A stretch of DNA of 41,547 bases from Lentibacter sp. (GTDB taxonomy: Bacteria > Pseudomonadota > Alphaproteobacteria > Rhodobacterales > Rhodobacteraceae): NCBI GenBank assembly GCA_016744435.1, contig JADGEJ010000032.1, positions 1-41,547 on the forward strand, written 5' to 3'. Of the stretch, positions 1-6,698 are shown piece after piece. Within the stretch, counting starts at the first letter, position 1. Each line of letters begins with the position of its first letter. The notes below the pieces were generated by a model that worked only from the letters and a program-made list of their open reading frames with translations, was not told the DNA's origin and searched no databases. The position numbers and the translations under genes were made by a program.

Positions 1-374
1 CTCAAATCAAATCTTGCCATGTCACACCTGTTTTCGACAGATGAATCACAACAACGCCTGCTCAGCAAGGAGGTCAATTGGGTTCACACCCTAGGCTAGT
101 TTGCCTTGCTTCCCGGTCAAAAGCGCTTTCAGTCTGGGAATATGATAAAACCATCCGCTTCCCCACCAAAGTCATTATTTGCGTTGTTCTTCAAAGTAGG
201 TGGGCTGCAAGTTTTGATTTTTGCCTCATGGGTGGTGATGTTCGGAGGCGCTGGCGCCGTGGCGCTTGGCACAGCTCGGCTATTTGCTGAGGGTGGCGTA
301 AGCGCAGCTGGTGGGCCGGTGATGTGGGCCAGCGTGCAGGCCTCTAATTGCGCCTGAAGCTTTCATGTCTCTGC
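1..374. other. Left-edge region without a convincing gene
   Basis: No reading frame here resembles a known family. The best plus-strand candidate begins with ATG at 142 and ends at 357 (71 residues). It has one hydrophobic stretch (around LFALFFKVGG to VMFGGAGAVA) but no good ribosome-binding site and mediocre codon use, so it is only a weak possibility for a small membrane protein. A minus-strand ATG at 20, preceded by an AGGTG-like site, could be the start of a gene leaving the window on the left, but only six codons are visible. The tail of an upstream gene could also end here. Nothing can be assigned. Confidence 0.4.
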
Positions 375-560
375 GGAAGATGTAGGTGGCGGAACCGCCG
401 CAGTCGTTGGGTTATCTCATTCCCGAGGACCTGTATGTACAGGTGGGCGCCAGGTAACATAGCCAGGGCCATGACAGAGCCAGCTCCCTCGGATTTGCTT
501 AAGGCCACCGGAATGCAACCGTAAAACGAAAAGGGCAGAAGCCGCCGCCTTCCTAGGTAG
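375..560 (+). ncRNA. Candidate structured RNA, possibly 6S RNA
   Basis: This stretch has no open gene but folds well by eye. An outer 9-bp stem pairs AGGTGGCGG (384-392) with CCGCCGCCT (542-550). An inner stem pairs CCGAGG (423-428) with CCTCGG (487-492). A local hairpin, ACCTGTA/TACAGGT, lies at 429-444, and TTGC/GCAA brackets a small hairpin on the 3' side (about 494-517). A closing stem, a large central bubble with a small 3'-side hairpin and a terminal arm, about 180 nt in all, is the layout of bacterial 6S RNA, which binds the housekeeping RNA polymerase holoenzyme. The 3' half of the outer stem also takes part in the minus-strand terminator at 539-578, so that pairing could be coincidental. 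The ends are approximate and the 6S assignment is inference. Confidence 0.35.
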
Positions 561-578
561 GCTGTGTCGCGGCGGCTT
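539..578 (-). terminator. Intrinsic terminator of the arsR-SRPBCC operon
   Basis: Read on the minus strand, AAGCCGCCG (complement of 570-578) pairs with CGGCGGCTT (complement of 539-547) in a 9-bp GC-rich stem with a 22-nt loop. It is followed by a pyrimidine-rich CTGCCCTTTTCGTTTT tract. It lies just after the stop codon of the minus-strand SRPBCC gene. On the plus strand no T tract follows, so it would mainly stop the minus-strand operon. Confidence 0.55.
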
Positions 579-595
579 ACAAGTCATTGATCAGC

Positions 596-1006
596 TCATT
601 CGTCGAGGTTGTGCAGATTTCCCAGAAACCCGTGCCAGCCTTTGTCGAGGGCTTTAAGCAGTCCGTAGCCTGCGGCGTCGCTTGGCAAGCCGCTGTGAGT
701 GAGGCCAAGGCGTGTGCCGCCAGCCGTTTCTTCGAGATGCCACTCAACGGTTGTCATGACGCCGTTGAGTGGTCCGACAGAAAACGCCCATTTGAGGTAG
801 CTTTTCGGAGTTTCTTCCTCGACCGAACCAAAGCACATGCGTTTGCCATCATTGGCAGACACGAACGTAAACTCTTGCCCTAGGGCGAGGTCTTCTTTGG
901 CGGGATGAAACCATTTTCCAAGCAAATCGGCTTTGGTGAGGTGATCCCAAACGTCGGCTTGGCTGGCCGTGAGGTAAACTGATTTGTTGATCGTTGAGGT
1001 TTGCAT
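596..1006 (-). CDS. SRPBCC (AHSA1-type) domain protein
   Basis: 136 residues covering a single START/SRPBCC fold of the AHSA1 (activator of Hsp90 ATPase homolog 1-like) family, a helix-grip fold with a hydrophobic cavity for small ligands. Family hallmarks are the N-terminal strand with VYLTASQADVWDHLT, the KWFHP turn near residue 33, and the C-terminal helix GLLKALDKGWHGFLGNL. The gene starts two bases after the stop of the arsR gene, with AAAGGA upstream, so the two are co-transcribed. The pairing of an ArsR-type repressor with an SRPBCC protein is very common in bacteria, but substrate and role are generally unknown. It is probably cytoplasmic; no signal peptide is seen. The family call is firm; the function is open. 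Confidence 0.9.
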   Translation of the reverse strand: MQTSTINKSVYLTASQADVWDHLTKADLLGKWFHPAKEDLALGQEFTFVSANDGKRMCFGSVEEETPKSYLKWAFSVGPLNGVMTTVEWHLEETAGGTRLGLTHSGLPSDAAGYGLLKALDKGWHGFLGNLHNLDE

Positions 1007-1008
1007 GG

Positions 1009-1314
1009 TTAGTCCTTTTTGGTGAGCGCAGATTGAAGGGACGCGAGATGCGTGTCCCAGAATTGATCGAAGTACTCGAGCCAGTCGGTGACAGGTTTAA
1101 GGCCTTCTGGATGAAGCTTGTTGAAGGTTTCTCGGCCTTGCTTGCGGGATTTGAGCAACCCGCCGTCTTCCAACACAACAAGGTGCTTTTTTACGGCGGC
1201 GCGCGTCATCGGAAAACGCTCGGTGAGCTGCTGTACGGTCATTTCGCCGCCCGAAAGAGCAGTGAGGATGTCACGTCTTGTCGGATCGGCGAGGGCACGA
1301 AAGGCGGCTTGCAT
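1009..1314 (-). CDS. ArsR-family winged-helix transcriptional regulator
   Basis: 101 residues. The N-terminus MQAAFRALADPTRRDILTAL is the classic ArsR/SmtB opening helix, followed by a helix-turn-helix (MTVQQLTERFPMTRAAVKKHLVVLEDGGLL, about residues 26-55) and a wing (KSRKQGRETFNKL). No cysteine metal-binding motif is present, so a metal sensor is unlikely; it fits the SRPBCC-linked ArsR subgroup. A longer frame reaches back to 1353, but the start at 1314 has a clear AAAGGA ribosome site and begins where the family domain begins. It is the first gene of a two-gene operon, and a palindrome in its promoter suggests autorepression. Confidence 0.9.
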   Translation of the reverse strand: MQAAFRALADPTRRDILTALSGGEMTVQQLTERFPMTRAAVKKHLVVLEDGGLLKSRKQGRETFNKLHPEGLKPVTDWLEYFDQFWDTHLASLQSALTKKD

Positions 1315-1334
1315 GTGGTGTCCTTTATACAAAG

Positions 1335-1383
1335 GGATACTTAATGGTATCATCTTATATGATACTAAAGAGTATCACGTCAA
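1335..1383 (-). promoter_or_regulatory. Promoter and operator of the arsR-SRPBCC operon
   Basis: On the minus strand a -35 TTGACG (complement of 1378-1383) and a -10 TATAAG (complement of 1354-1359) are separated by 18 bp, placing the transcript start about 30 nt ahead of the arsR start codon. The perfect inverted repeat GTATCAT-N5-ATGATAC (1347-1353 and 1359-1365) overlaps the -10, and further half-sites lie at GGATAC (1335-1340) and AGTATC (1371-1376), the latter between -35 and -10. This is a plausible autorepression operator for the ArsR protein. Confidence 0.6.
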
Positions 1384-1475
1384 GCGCTGGGATGTGAAAA
1401 CCTACTTGCTGTATTCCCGCGATGTAGCGTTACGTCACCAACGGGCGCGCGCCCCGCGAGTGGGCGTTTATGGCT

Positions 1476-1503
1476 TTGCAGTCTAGCTTGCAGCGAGCAT
1501 ACT
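1476..1503 (+). promoter_or_regulatory. Possible promoter for the alcohol dehydrogenase operon
   Basis: TTGCAG (1476-1481) and CATACT (1498-1503) are spaced by 16 bp, about 30 bp upstream of the alcohol dehydrogenase start codon. The match to a vegetative promoter is reasonable but not strong, and no operator is obvious. Confidence 0.3.
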
Positions 1504-1533
1504 TTGGTGTGACTGAGCAGCAGGAGCCAAGCC

Positions 1534-2685
1534 ATGAGCGAATTTACCTTTAACACGACGCCGAGCATCCGGATGGGTGCTGGGCTGCTTGATGAGCTGG
1601 GCAACATAGCGGCTGATCTCTGCGGAGCGCGTGTGCTGCTTGTCACTGATCCAGGGATGTTAGCAACTGGGATCGTTGAGCGGGCTCTTAAGGCGCTCAA
1701 GAAGGCGGATGTTACTGCTGAAGTGTTCTCCGACGTTGTGGCTGATCCGCCTGAAGCCATCGTTTTGGCGGCGGCTGAAGCAGCCAAAGGCCAGAGCGGC
1801 GTTATTGGGCTTGGTGGCGGTTCTTCGATTGATGTGGCCAAGCTGGCGGCGCTTTTGGCCTGCAATGGCGGGACGTTGAGCGAGGCTTACGGCGTGGGCA
1901 TGGCCAAGGGGCCGCGCTTGCCGCTGATCGCGGTGCCGACAACGGCTGGCACGGGCAGCGAAGTCACCCCGATCTCGATTGTCACCACAGGCAAGAGCGA
2001 GAAGATGGGCGTGGTCAGCCCGCTGATCATCCCCGACATTGCACTGCTTGACCCTGAGCTAACCCGTGACTTGCCGGCACATGTGACAGCGGCGACTGGC
2101 ATCGACGCGATGGTGCACGCGATCGAGGCCTATGCCTCGGCGAGCGCGAACAACAACCCGATCAGCCGCGCGCTGGCCTGCGAGGCGCTGCGCCTTATGG
2201 GCGGCGCTTTGGAGCGCGCTGTGAAGGAGCCGCACGACATGAGCGCGCGGGGCGACATGCTGCTTGGCTCGCTGCTCGCGGGGCAGGCCTTTGCCAACGC
2301 GCCTGTGGCGGCTGTGCATGCACTTGCCTACCCGATCGGCGGGCACTTTAAAGTGCCGCACGGGCTGTCTAACGCATTGGTTCTGCCACATGTTTTGCGG
2401 TTTAACGCGGTCACAGCGCCCAATGCTTATGCCGAGCTAGCGCCAATAACCTTCCCCAAGCTCGCAGGCCTTGGCCCGCAGGAAGCGGCCGCTGCCTTTG
2501 CGCAAGAGCTGGCTGATTTGTCAAAACGCTGCGGGCTGCCTGAGGGGCTTTCCGGCGTGGGCATAACGGCCGATGACTTGCCGCTTCTGGCGCGCGACGC
2601 GATGAACCAGACGCGGCTGTTGGTGAACAACCCACGCGAGGTGACGCTGGCCGATGTGCAGGCGATTTATGAGGCCGCACTGTGA
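1534..2685 (+). CDS. Iron-containing alcohol dehydrogenase
   Basis: 383 residues, the normal length for group III Fe-dependent alcohol dehydrogenases. The NAD(P)-binding loop GGGSSIDVAK is at about residues 94-103, and PTTAGTGSEVTP at 135-146. The four expected metal ligands are in place: D191 and H195 (GIDAMVHAIEAY), H262 (VHALAYP) and H276 (VPHGLSN). The enzyme should oxidise an alcohol or reduce an aldehyde or ketone with NAD(P); the substrate cannot be read from sequence. An AGGAG site precedes the ATG. The next gene, a thioesterase, starts inside its stop codon (GTGA overlap), so the pair is translationally coupled and probably acts in one small-molecule pathway. Confidence 0.92.
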   Translation: MSEFTFNTTPSIRMGAGLLDELGNIAADLCGARVLLVTDPGMLATGIVERALKALKKADVTAEVFSDVVADPPEAIVLAAAEAAKGQSGVIGLGGGSSIDVAKLAALLACNGGTLSEAYGVGMAKGPRLPLIAVPTTAGTGSEVTPISIVTTGKSEKMGVVSPLIIPDIALLDPELTRDLPAHVTAATGIDAMVHAIEAYASASANNNPISRALACEALRLMGGALERAVKEPHDMSARGDMLLGSLLAGQAFANAPVAAVHALAYPIGGHFKVPHGLSNALVLPHVLRFNAVTAPNAYAELAPITFPKLAGLGPQEAAAAFAQELADLSKRCGLPEGLSGVGITADDLPLLARDAMNQTRLLVNNPREVTLADVQAIYEAAL

Positions 2686-3116
2686 GCCGCGCTGACGTTG
2701 GAACGCGCGCTGACTATGTGGTTTTTCGCCCCATCCAGACCCGCTGGCTTGATAACGATGCCTACGGGCACATGAACAACGCCATTCACTACCAGCTGTT
2801 TGATACGGCAGTGAACGGGCATCTGATCGACAACAACCTGCTGGATCTGAAGGCGGGGAGCACTGTGTTTTTGGTGGTGGATACGGGCTGTCGCTATTAT
2901 GGCGAGATGGCCTTTCCCGATGTCATTCACGCAGGGCTGCGTGTGTCAAAACTGGGCGGCTCGTCAGTGCGCTACGACGTTGGCCTGTTTCGCAATGATG
3001 ACGAAACAGCCAGTGCCGAGGGGCATTTTGTACATGTGAATGTTGGCAGGCAAAGCCGCCGCCCCGAGCCGATAGGCGACACGGCAAGGCAGGCGCTTAC
3101 GGCGCTTATGCTTTGA
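2682..3116 (+). CDS. Hotdog-fold acyl-CoA thioesterase (4HBT/YbgC type)
   Basis: 144 residues. The segment RWLDNDAYGHMNNAIHYQLF (about 21-40) is the signature of the 4-hydroxybenzoyl-CoA thioesterase/YbgC group, with an acidic catalytic residue (D24 or D26) and the GHxNN turn. A hotdog thioesterase hydrolyses acyl-CoA to free acid and CoA in the cytoplasm. The start codon is GTG and overlaps the stop of the alcohol dehydrogenase, so it depends on translation of that gene. Its 3' end overlaps by 11 bp the end of a convergent small gene. The acyl substrate is unknown. Confidence 0.88.
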   Translation: MSRADVGTRADYVVFRPIQTRWLDNDAYGHMNNAIHYQLFDTAVNGHLIDNNLLDLKAGSTVFLVVDTGCRYYGEMAFPDVIHAGLRVSKLGGSSVRYDVGLFRNDDETASAEGHFVHVNVGRQSRRPEPIGDTARQALTALML

Positions 3117-3291
3117 CAGCTGCCGCGGCTGCAAGAATTTCTTCGGCGATCTCTTCAGCTTCTTCAGTTGTGAAGTCCATCGGAACCTCGACGCCGCCAG
3201 CTTCGATGAAAATACGCACCATGCCTTGGTCGGTTGGGCCGATTTGCATGTTGGCTTCAATGTCGCGTTCTGTGTTGATACCCACGTTCAT
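3106..3291 (-). CDS. Small conserved Rhodobacterales protein (DUF6324-like)
   Basis: 61 residues, acidic, with core IGPTDQGMVRIFIEAGGVEV followed by the helix FTTEEAEEIAEEILAAAAA. I recognise this as a short family common in Rhodobacterales and annotated as DUF6324; no function is known. The open frame extends far upstream on the minus strand, but the start at 3291 is preceded by a strong GAGGAGA site and begins the conserved part. It converges on the thioesterase gene with overlapping 3' ends and is divergent from the acetyltransferase gene. There is no signal peptide or membrane segment. The gene call is good; the family name is from memory. Confidence 0.75.
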   Translation of the reverse strand: MNVGINTERDIEANMQIGPTDQGMVRIFIEAGGVEVPMDFTTEEAEEIAEEILAAAAAVKA

Positions 3292-3363
3292 TCTCCTCAA
3301 TGGTGCAGGTGAGCTAGCGAATTTTGCCTTGTGATGCAAGCGGGGGAGGGGCAGACTTAGCCT

Positions 3364-3846
3364 ATGGTCGAGATTACACTGAGAGAATTCGAAGCGCGCG
3401 ATGCGAGCTGGTTGGCGGCACAACACGGTGGGCTTTACGCGCGCGACGAGGGCTTTGATGCGAGTTTCGAAACCTTGGTTGCGGGCATACTTGACGATTT
3501 CATAGCTGCGCATGACCCGACTTGCGAGCGGGGGTGGATTGCCGAGAAAAATGGCAAACGCCTTGGCTCGATCTTTTGTGTGCGCCTTGATGCGAACACC
3601 GCCAAGCTGCGGCTGTTTTTGCTAACGCCCGAAGCGCGAGGCGAAGGGCTGGGGCGGCGGCTGCTTGATGTCTGCATGGGCTATGCCAAAGACAAAGGCT
3701 ACCAACGCATGCAACTCTGGACTCACGAGAGCCACAAGGCCGCCTGCGCGCTTTACATCAAAACAGGTTGGCGGCTTGTTTCGTCCAAGCCCGTGCACAG
3801 CTTTGGGGTCGATCTTGTCGAACAAAGTTGGGAAATCGACTTCTAA
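3364..3846 (+). CDS. GNAT-family N-acetyltransferase
   Basis: 160 residues of a Gcn5-related acetyltransferase. The acetyl-CoA loop is visible as LTPEARGEGLGRRLLD (motif A, R-x-x-G-x-G) around residues 87-102, and the C-terminal motif B as SHKAACALYIKTGWRL. The enzyme should move an acetyl group from acetyl-CoA to an amine of a small molecule, peptide or protein; the acceptor is unknown. The domain resembles the acetyltransferase half of MarR-GNAT fusions, but no MarR domain is present. It stands alone, ending just before tRNA-His. Confidence 0.88.
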   Translation: MVEITLREFEARDASWLAAQHGGLYARDEGFDASFETLVAGILDDFIAAHDPTCERGWIAEKNGKRLGSIFCVRLDANTAKLRLFLLTPEARGEGLGRRLLDVCMGYAKDKGYQRMQLWTHESHKAACALYIKTGWRLVSSKPVHSFGVDLVEQSWEIDF

Positions 3847-3889
3847 GCCCCTTGCATTTGAGCGCCCGGAAAGTTAAATCGCCCTCAGT

Positions 3890-3966
3890 GCCGCCTTAGC
3901 TCAGTTGGTTAGAGCGCCTGATTGTGGATCAGGAGGTCCTTGGTTCGAGACCAAGAGGTGGTACCA
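3890..3966 (+). tRNA. tRNA-His (anticodon GTG), alphaproteobacterial type
   Basis: A full cloverleaf is seen. The acceptor GCCGCCT (3890-3896) pairs with AGGTGGT before A73 and an encoded CCA. The D arm, anticodon stem CCTGA/TCAGG with loop TTGTGGA (anticodon GTG) and T arm CTTGG-TTCGAGA-CCAAG are all regular. Position 72 is U opposite G1, and position 73 is A. The base 5' of G1 is T, so the extra G-1 that marks most tRNA-His is not encoded. Loss of G-1 with A73 is a known feature of many alphaproteobacteria and goes with an altered histidyl-tRNA synthetase. Confidence 0.97.
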
Positions 3967-3997
3967 CTCACTCCCTTTAGCAATGTCTTTCAAGTCA

Positions 3998-4519
3998 TCA
4001 CCCTATTTGGCGTGATCTGGGGACAGAAACGCTGCTGCCACAATTGTCGAGCCAAAAGAGTGAGAGCCTTGGGGACTGCACGTTTTCAGCACCTCCGTTA
4101 TGCTGTTTGATTGCAGCGAAACGTGCGTAGCCCACGTAACGGCCGCGGCCAAATATTTTGTCCGCAAGATGTGGCGCTTGTATGAGATATAGAGCCGCGG
4201 CGTTGACTTCGTGCGGAATTGGGCTGTTTCGAACAATGCCACAGCAATCAGGATATGCCGCGAGATAGTCGGCTGCGTTTACAAACGGTGTGATCTCACT
4301 GTCACTACTGCCAAAGTCCTCGAATCTACGCGCCATAAATGCAAGCTGACTGTTGCTGATGAAACTCTGCACTGCCCGATCCAGAAGGAGTTCGTCGTCG
4401 GGAAAGGCAGCCCCCTTTTGAAGACACAGGCCAGAGCCGTTCCTGACGCCTATACCTGTTAGACAGATCACGAATACAGCGATCAGGGTTTTAAACAGCT
4501 TTCTGGAACTACTGAGCAT
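3998..4519 (-). CDS. Predicted exported protein of unknown function
   Basis: 173 residues. The N-terminus has a basic start (SSSRKLFK) followed by a hydrophobic run (TLIAVFVICLTGIGV), a likely signal peptide or membrane anchor. The mature part has several cysteines (GLC, DCCGIV, DNCGSS), which would suit disulfides outside the cytoplasm. I do not recognise the family. The start at 4519 overlaps the end of the upstream DUF6476-like gene by 11 bp, suggesting translational coupling. It lies directly beyond the 3' end of tRNA-His, and its base composition is more AT-rich than its neighbours, so acquisition is possible. It could also be a lineage-specific gene. Confidence 0.6.
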   Translation of the reverse strand: MLSSSRKLFKTLIAVFVICLTGIGVRNGSGLCLQKGAAFPDDELLLDRAVQSFISNSQLAFMARRFEDFGSSDSEITPFVNAADYLAAYPDCCGIVRNSPIPHEVNAAALYLIQAPHLADKIFGRGRYVGYARFAAIKQHNGGAENVQSPRLSLFWLDNCGSSVSVPRSRQIG

Positions 4520-4811
4520 CGATAACCGCGACTTCTTGCAAAAGCGTGGCCCCGTCGCGGCCATAAATCAAAATACGCTGATCTTCCGTCACCACGGCAA
4601 ACCAGCCCTCGCCTTGGGTGAAGGCCTGCGCTTTGACGCCTTCGGGCAGCACTATGCGTGAGGGCAGTGGCGGCACGTCAGCATTCAAGCGGATGACAAG
4701 CAGGTAAATCACCGCTACAAGCCCGACAATCATCACACCCGTCAGCGCGGTTACCAGAGTTTTCAGGTAGCGCAGCAGGCCCGGGTCAAAGCTATCAGGG
4801 GTTTCATCCAT
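4509..4811 (-). CDS. DUF6476-like single-pass membrane protein
   Basis: 100 residues beginning MDETPDSFDPGLLRYLKTLV, with a single hydrophobic span (about residues 22-41, TGVMIVGLVAVIYLLVIRL). A small outer domain follows, ending in a repeat-like GWFAVVTEDQRILIYGRDGA stretch. This matches a Rhodobacterales family that I recall as DUF6476, usually found next to rluD. No function is known; it is probably an inner-membrane protein with a short cytoplasmic tail. The start at 4811, with GAGG upstream, was chosen over a longer frame because it fits the family. Its ATG overlaps the rluD ATG on the other strand by two bases. Confidence 0.75.
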   Translation of the reverse strand: MDETPDSFDPGLLRYLKTLVTALTGVMIVGLVAVIYLLVIRLNADVPPLPSRIVLPEGVKAQAFTQGEGWFAVVTEDQRILIYGRDGATLLQEVAVIDAQ

Positions 4812-5844
4812 GGCAGACGCCTCACTTGAGTTTCGCATTTCGGCTGATCCGCCTGCGCGCCTTGATAAGGCGCTTTCGCGAGATGTTCCAGTAGAAGCCA
4901 GCCTTAGCCGCACACGGCTTGCGCGTATGCTTGAAGCGGGTGAGGTGCAAGTGAACGGTGTGGTTGTCACTGGCGTCAGGACGCGACTGGAAGAGGGCGA
5001 CATCGTGCGCGTGAGCATTGCCGAGGCGCAAGAGAGCCACATACTGCCGCAAGATATCCCGCTGGACGTTATCTATGAAGACAATGACTTGATCGTTATC
5101 AACAAACTGACAGGCATGGTTGTGCATCCGGCCCCCGGCACGCCGGACGGCACGCTGGTGAACGCGCTGATGCACCATTGCGGTGACAGTCTGTCTGGCG
5201 TTGGCGGCGTCGCGCGCCCCGGTATTGTTCACCGGATCGACAAGGATACCAGCGGTTTGCTTGTTGTCGCCAAGACAGATGCTGCCCACCACGGGCTTGC
5301 AGCACAGTTTGAGAAGCACACTGTCGAGCGGCACTACCGCGCTGTGGTGTATGGCGTGCCTGACGCGTCAGACCCGCGCCTGCGCGGCGTTAAGGGTGTG
5401 AACTTTGAGCAGGGCGGTGTGATGAAAGTCAGCACCCAGCTGGCGCGCCATAAGCACGACCGCCAAAAGCAGGCGGTGTTCTTTACGGGCGGGCGGCATG
5501 CGATTACACGCGCGCATGTGGTTGAAGCGTTCGGCAGCCCTGAGTGTGTTTCGCTGGTTGATTGCTGGCTTGAAACGGGGCGCACCCACCAGATTCGCGT
5601 GCATATGGCCCATGTCGGCCACGGGCTTGTCGGCGACCCTGTTTATGGCGGGCGGCGTAAGCTGAGCGAAAAGGCCTTTGGCGCGACGGCTGTGGCTGTT
5701 GTGAAGGCGTTCAACCGTCAGGCACTGCACGCTGCAACGCTGGGGTTTGAGCACCCTGTGTCTGGCGAAATGCTGCGCTTTGAGGCGAGCTTGCCGGCTG
5801 ACATGAGTGAACTCCTGAGAAAACTGAGCGCGAAGGATGGCTAG
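4810..5844 (+). CDS. rluD: Ribosomal large subunit pseudouridine synthase RluD
   Basis: 344 residues. An N-terminal S4 RNA-binding domain (about 16-75, with RLARMLEAGEVQVNGVVV) is followed by an RluA-type pseudouridine synthase domain. The catalytic motif HRIDKDTSGLLVVAK is at 141-155 with D144 as the nucleophile. Further family motifs are GRTHQIRVHMAHVGHGLVGD and the C-terminal RQALHAATLGFEHP. In E. coli RluD makes pseudouridines 1911, 1915 and 1917 in helix 69 of 23S rRNA; the S4 domain and length favour RluD over RluA, though RluC-like specificity cannot be excluded. The start ATG overlaps the divergent start codon of the DUF6476-like gene, so any promoter must lie inside that gene. Confidence 0.9.
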   Translation: MADASLEFRISADPPARLDKALSRDVPVEASLSRTRLARMLEAGEVQVNGVVVTGVRTRLEEGDIVRVSIAEAQESHILPQDIPLDVIYEDNDLIVINKLTGMVVHPAPGTPDGTLVNALMHHCGDSLSGVGGVARPGIVHRIDKDTSGLLVVAKTDAAHHGLAAQFEKHTVERHYRAVVYGVPDASDPRLRGVKGVNFEQGGVMKVSTQLARHKHDRQKQAVFFTGGRHAITRAHVVEAFGSPECVSLVDCWLETGRTHQIRVHMAHVGHGLVGDPVYGGRRKLSEKAFGATAVAVVKAFNRQALHAATLGFEHPVSGEMLRFEASLPADMSELLRKLSAKDG

Positions 5845-6168
5845 ATGCCCCATGCAGATTTGAAGTATTCGAGTGATCTTGAGATAGATGCGGCGAAGCT
5901 GCTGGCAGAGGTCGAGGCATTGATTGGCCGTCACGACAGCGGCGCAGGGGCCTGCAAGGGCCGCGCTTACCCGGCTGATGCGTTTCACCACACCCACGCG
6001 CTGCTTGAGGTTGCCGTCCTGCGCAAACCTCACCGCGATACGGCGTTTATGAGCGCCTTGCTCGCTGGTTTGACGGCTTTGCTGCAAAGCTACCTGCCAA
6101 GCGGCTGCGCGTGCTCTGTTGCGTTGAATTTTAGTGGTGAGCACTATTCCACGGGCATAACGGCTTAG
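5845..6168 (+). CDS. Tautomerase-like protein of the 5-carboxymethyl-2-hydroxymuconate isomerase family
   Basis: 107 residues beginning MPHADLKYSSDLEIDAAKL, which matches the opening of the 5-carboxymethyl-2-hydroxymuconate isomerase (CHMI) family. After removal of Met, Pro-1 would be the catalytic base of this tautomerase superfamily. The middle segment CKGRAYPADAF and the helix AFMSALLAGLTALLQ also fit. True CHMI acts in homoprotocatechuate breakdown, but no other gene of that pathway is nearby, so the real substrate may differ. The ATG follows the rluD stop codon with no gap, so translation is coupled to rluD. It is slightly shorter than typical CHMI (about 115-126 residues). Confidence 0.75.
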   Translation: MPHADLKYSSDLEIDAAKLLAEVEALIGRHDSGAGACKGRAYPADAFHHTHALLEVAVLRKPHRDTAFMSALLAGLTALLQSYLPSGCACSVALNFSGEHYSTGITA

Positions 6169-6257
6169 GCCTGTTGTGAGTGGTGTGTTGCATGCTCACG
6201 ACGGCTGCTTCAGCGAAATGGCTTGTGAATGCCGCTTACACATTGGAAAGTTAAAAG

Positions 6258-6698
6258 GTGCATCAAGTAACTATCTCCAACGCGGAAAATGTCGATCCGT
6301 CCTGCCTCGCAGCGATCCGCGTGGAGGCGATGAGGCCAAGCCTTGAAGCCATCGGGCGGTTTGATCCGGAGCGGGCGCGCAAACGTTTCCTTGAGACATA
6401 CGTCCCTCAGGATACGCAGATAATACGCGCCGAAAATGATCTAATCGGTTTCTACGTTTTGCGTAAACACTCCGATCATTTCTATCTCGATCACGTCTAC
6501 ATCCTCCCTTTGCATCAGGGTGGTGGGCTAGGACGCCGCATTGTTCACTCGGTTCAAGATCAGGCGCGCGAGGCGGGCCTGCCCGTGCGCCTGATGGCAC
6601 TTCGTGGCAGCCCGGCGAATGACTTTTACGTCTCTTGCGGCTTTGCGCTGGATCAGTCTGACGAACTCGACAATTATTACAATTGGGAGCCCGCCTAA
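6258..6698 (+). CDS. GNAT-family N-acetyltransferase
   Basis: 146 residues of GNAT fold. Strand 4 is FYLDHVYILPLHQGGGLGRRIVHS (about 74-97), with the acetyl-CoA loop QGGGLG, and the C-terminus has the usual NDFYVSCGFALDQSDELDNYY. The acceptor is unknown. It starts with GTG; GGAAAG seven bases upstream is a usable ribosome site, but a later start cannot be ruled out. It stands between the tautomerase-like gene and rpoH, on the same strand, with about 90 bp before it. Confidence 0.85.
   Translation: MHQVTISNAENVDPSCLAAIRVEAMRPSLEAIGRFDPERARKRFLETYVPQDTQIIRAENDLIGFYVLRKHSDHFYLDHVYILPLHQGGGLGRRIVHSVQDQAREAGLPVRLMALRGSPANDFYVSCGFALDQSDELDNYYNWEPA

Noticed and set aside
1-20. Minus-strand gene starting at 20 (ATG with an AGGTG site upstream) and leaving the window
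   Set aside because: Only six codons are visible, too few to support a gene.
142-357. Small membrane protein of 71 residues
   Set aside because: One hydrophobic stretch only, no good ribosome site and no family recognised; not enough to call a gene.
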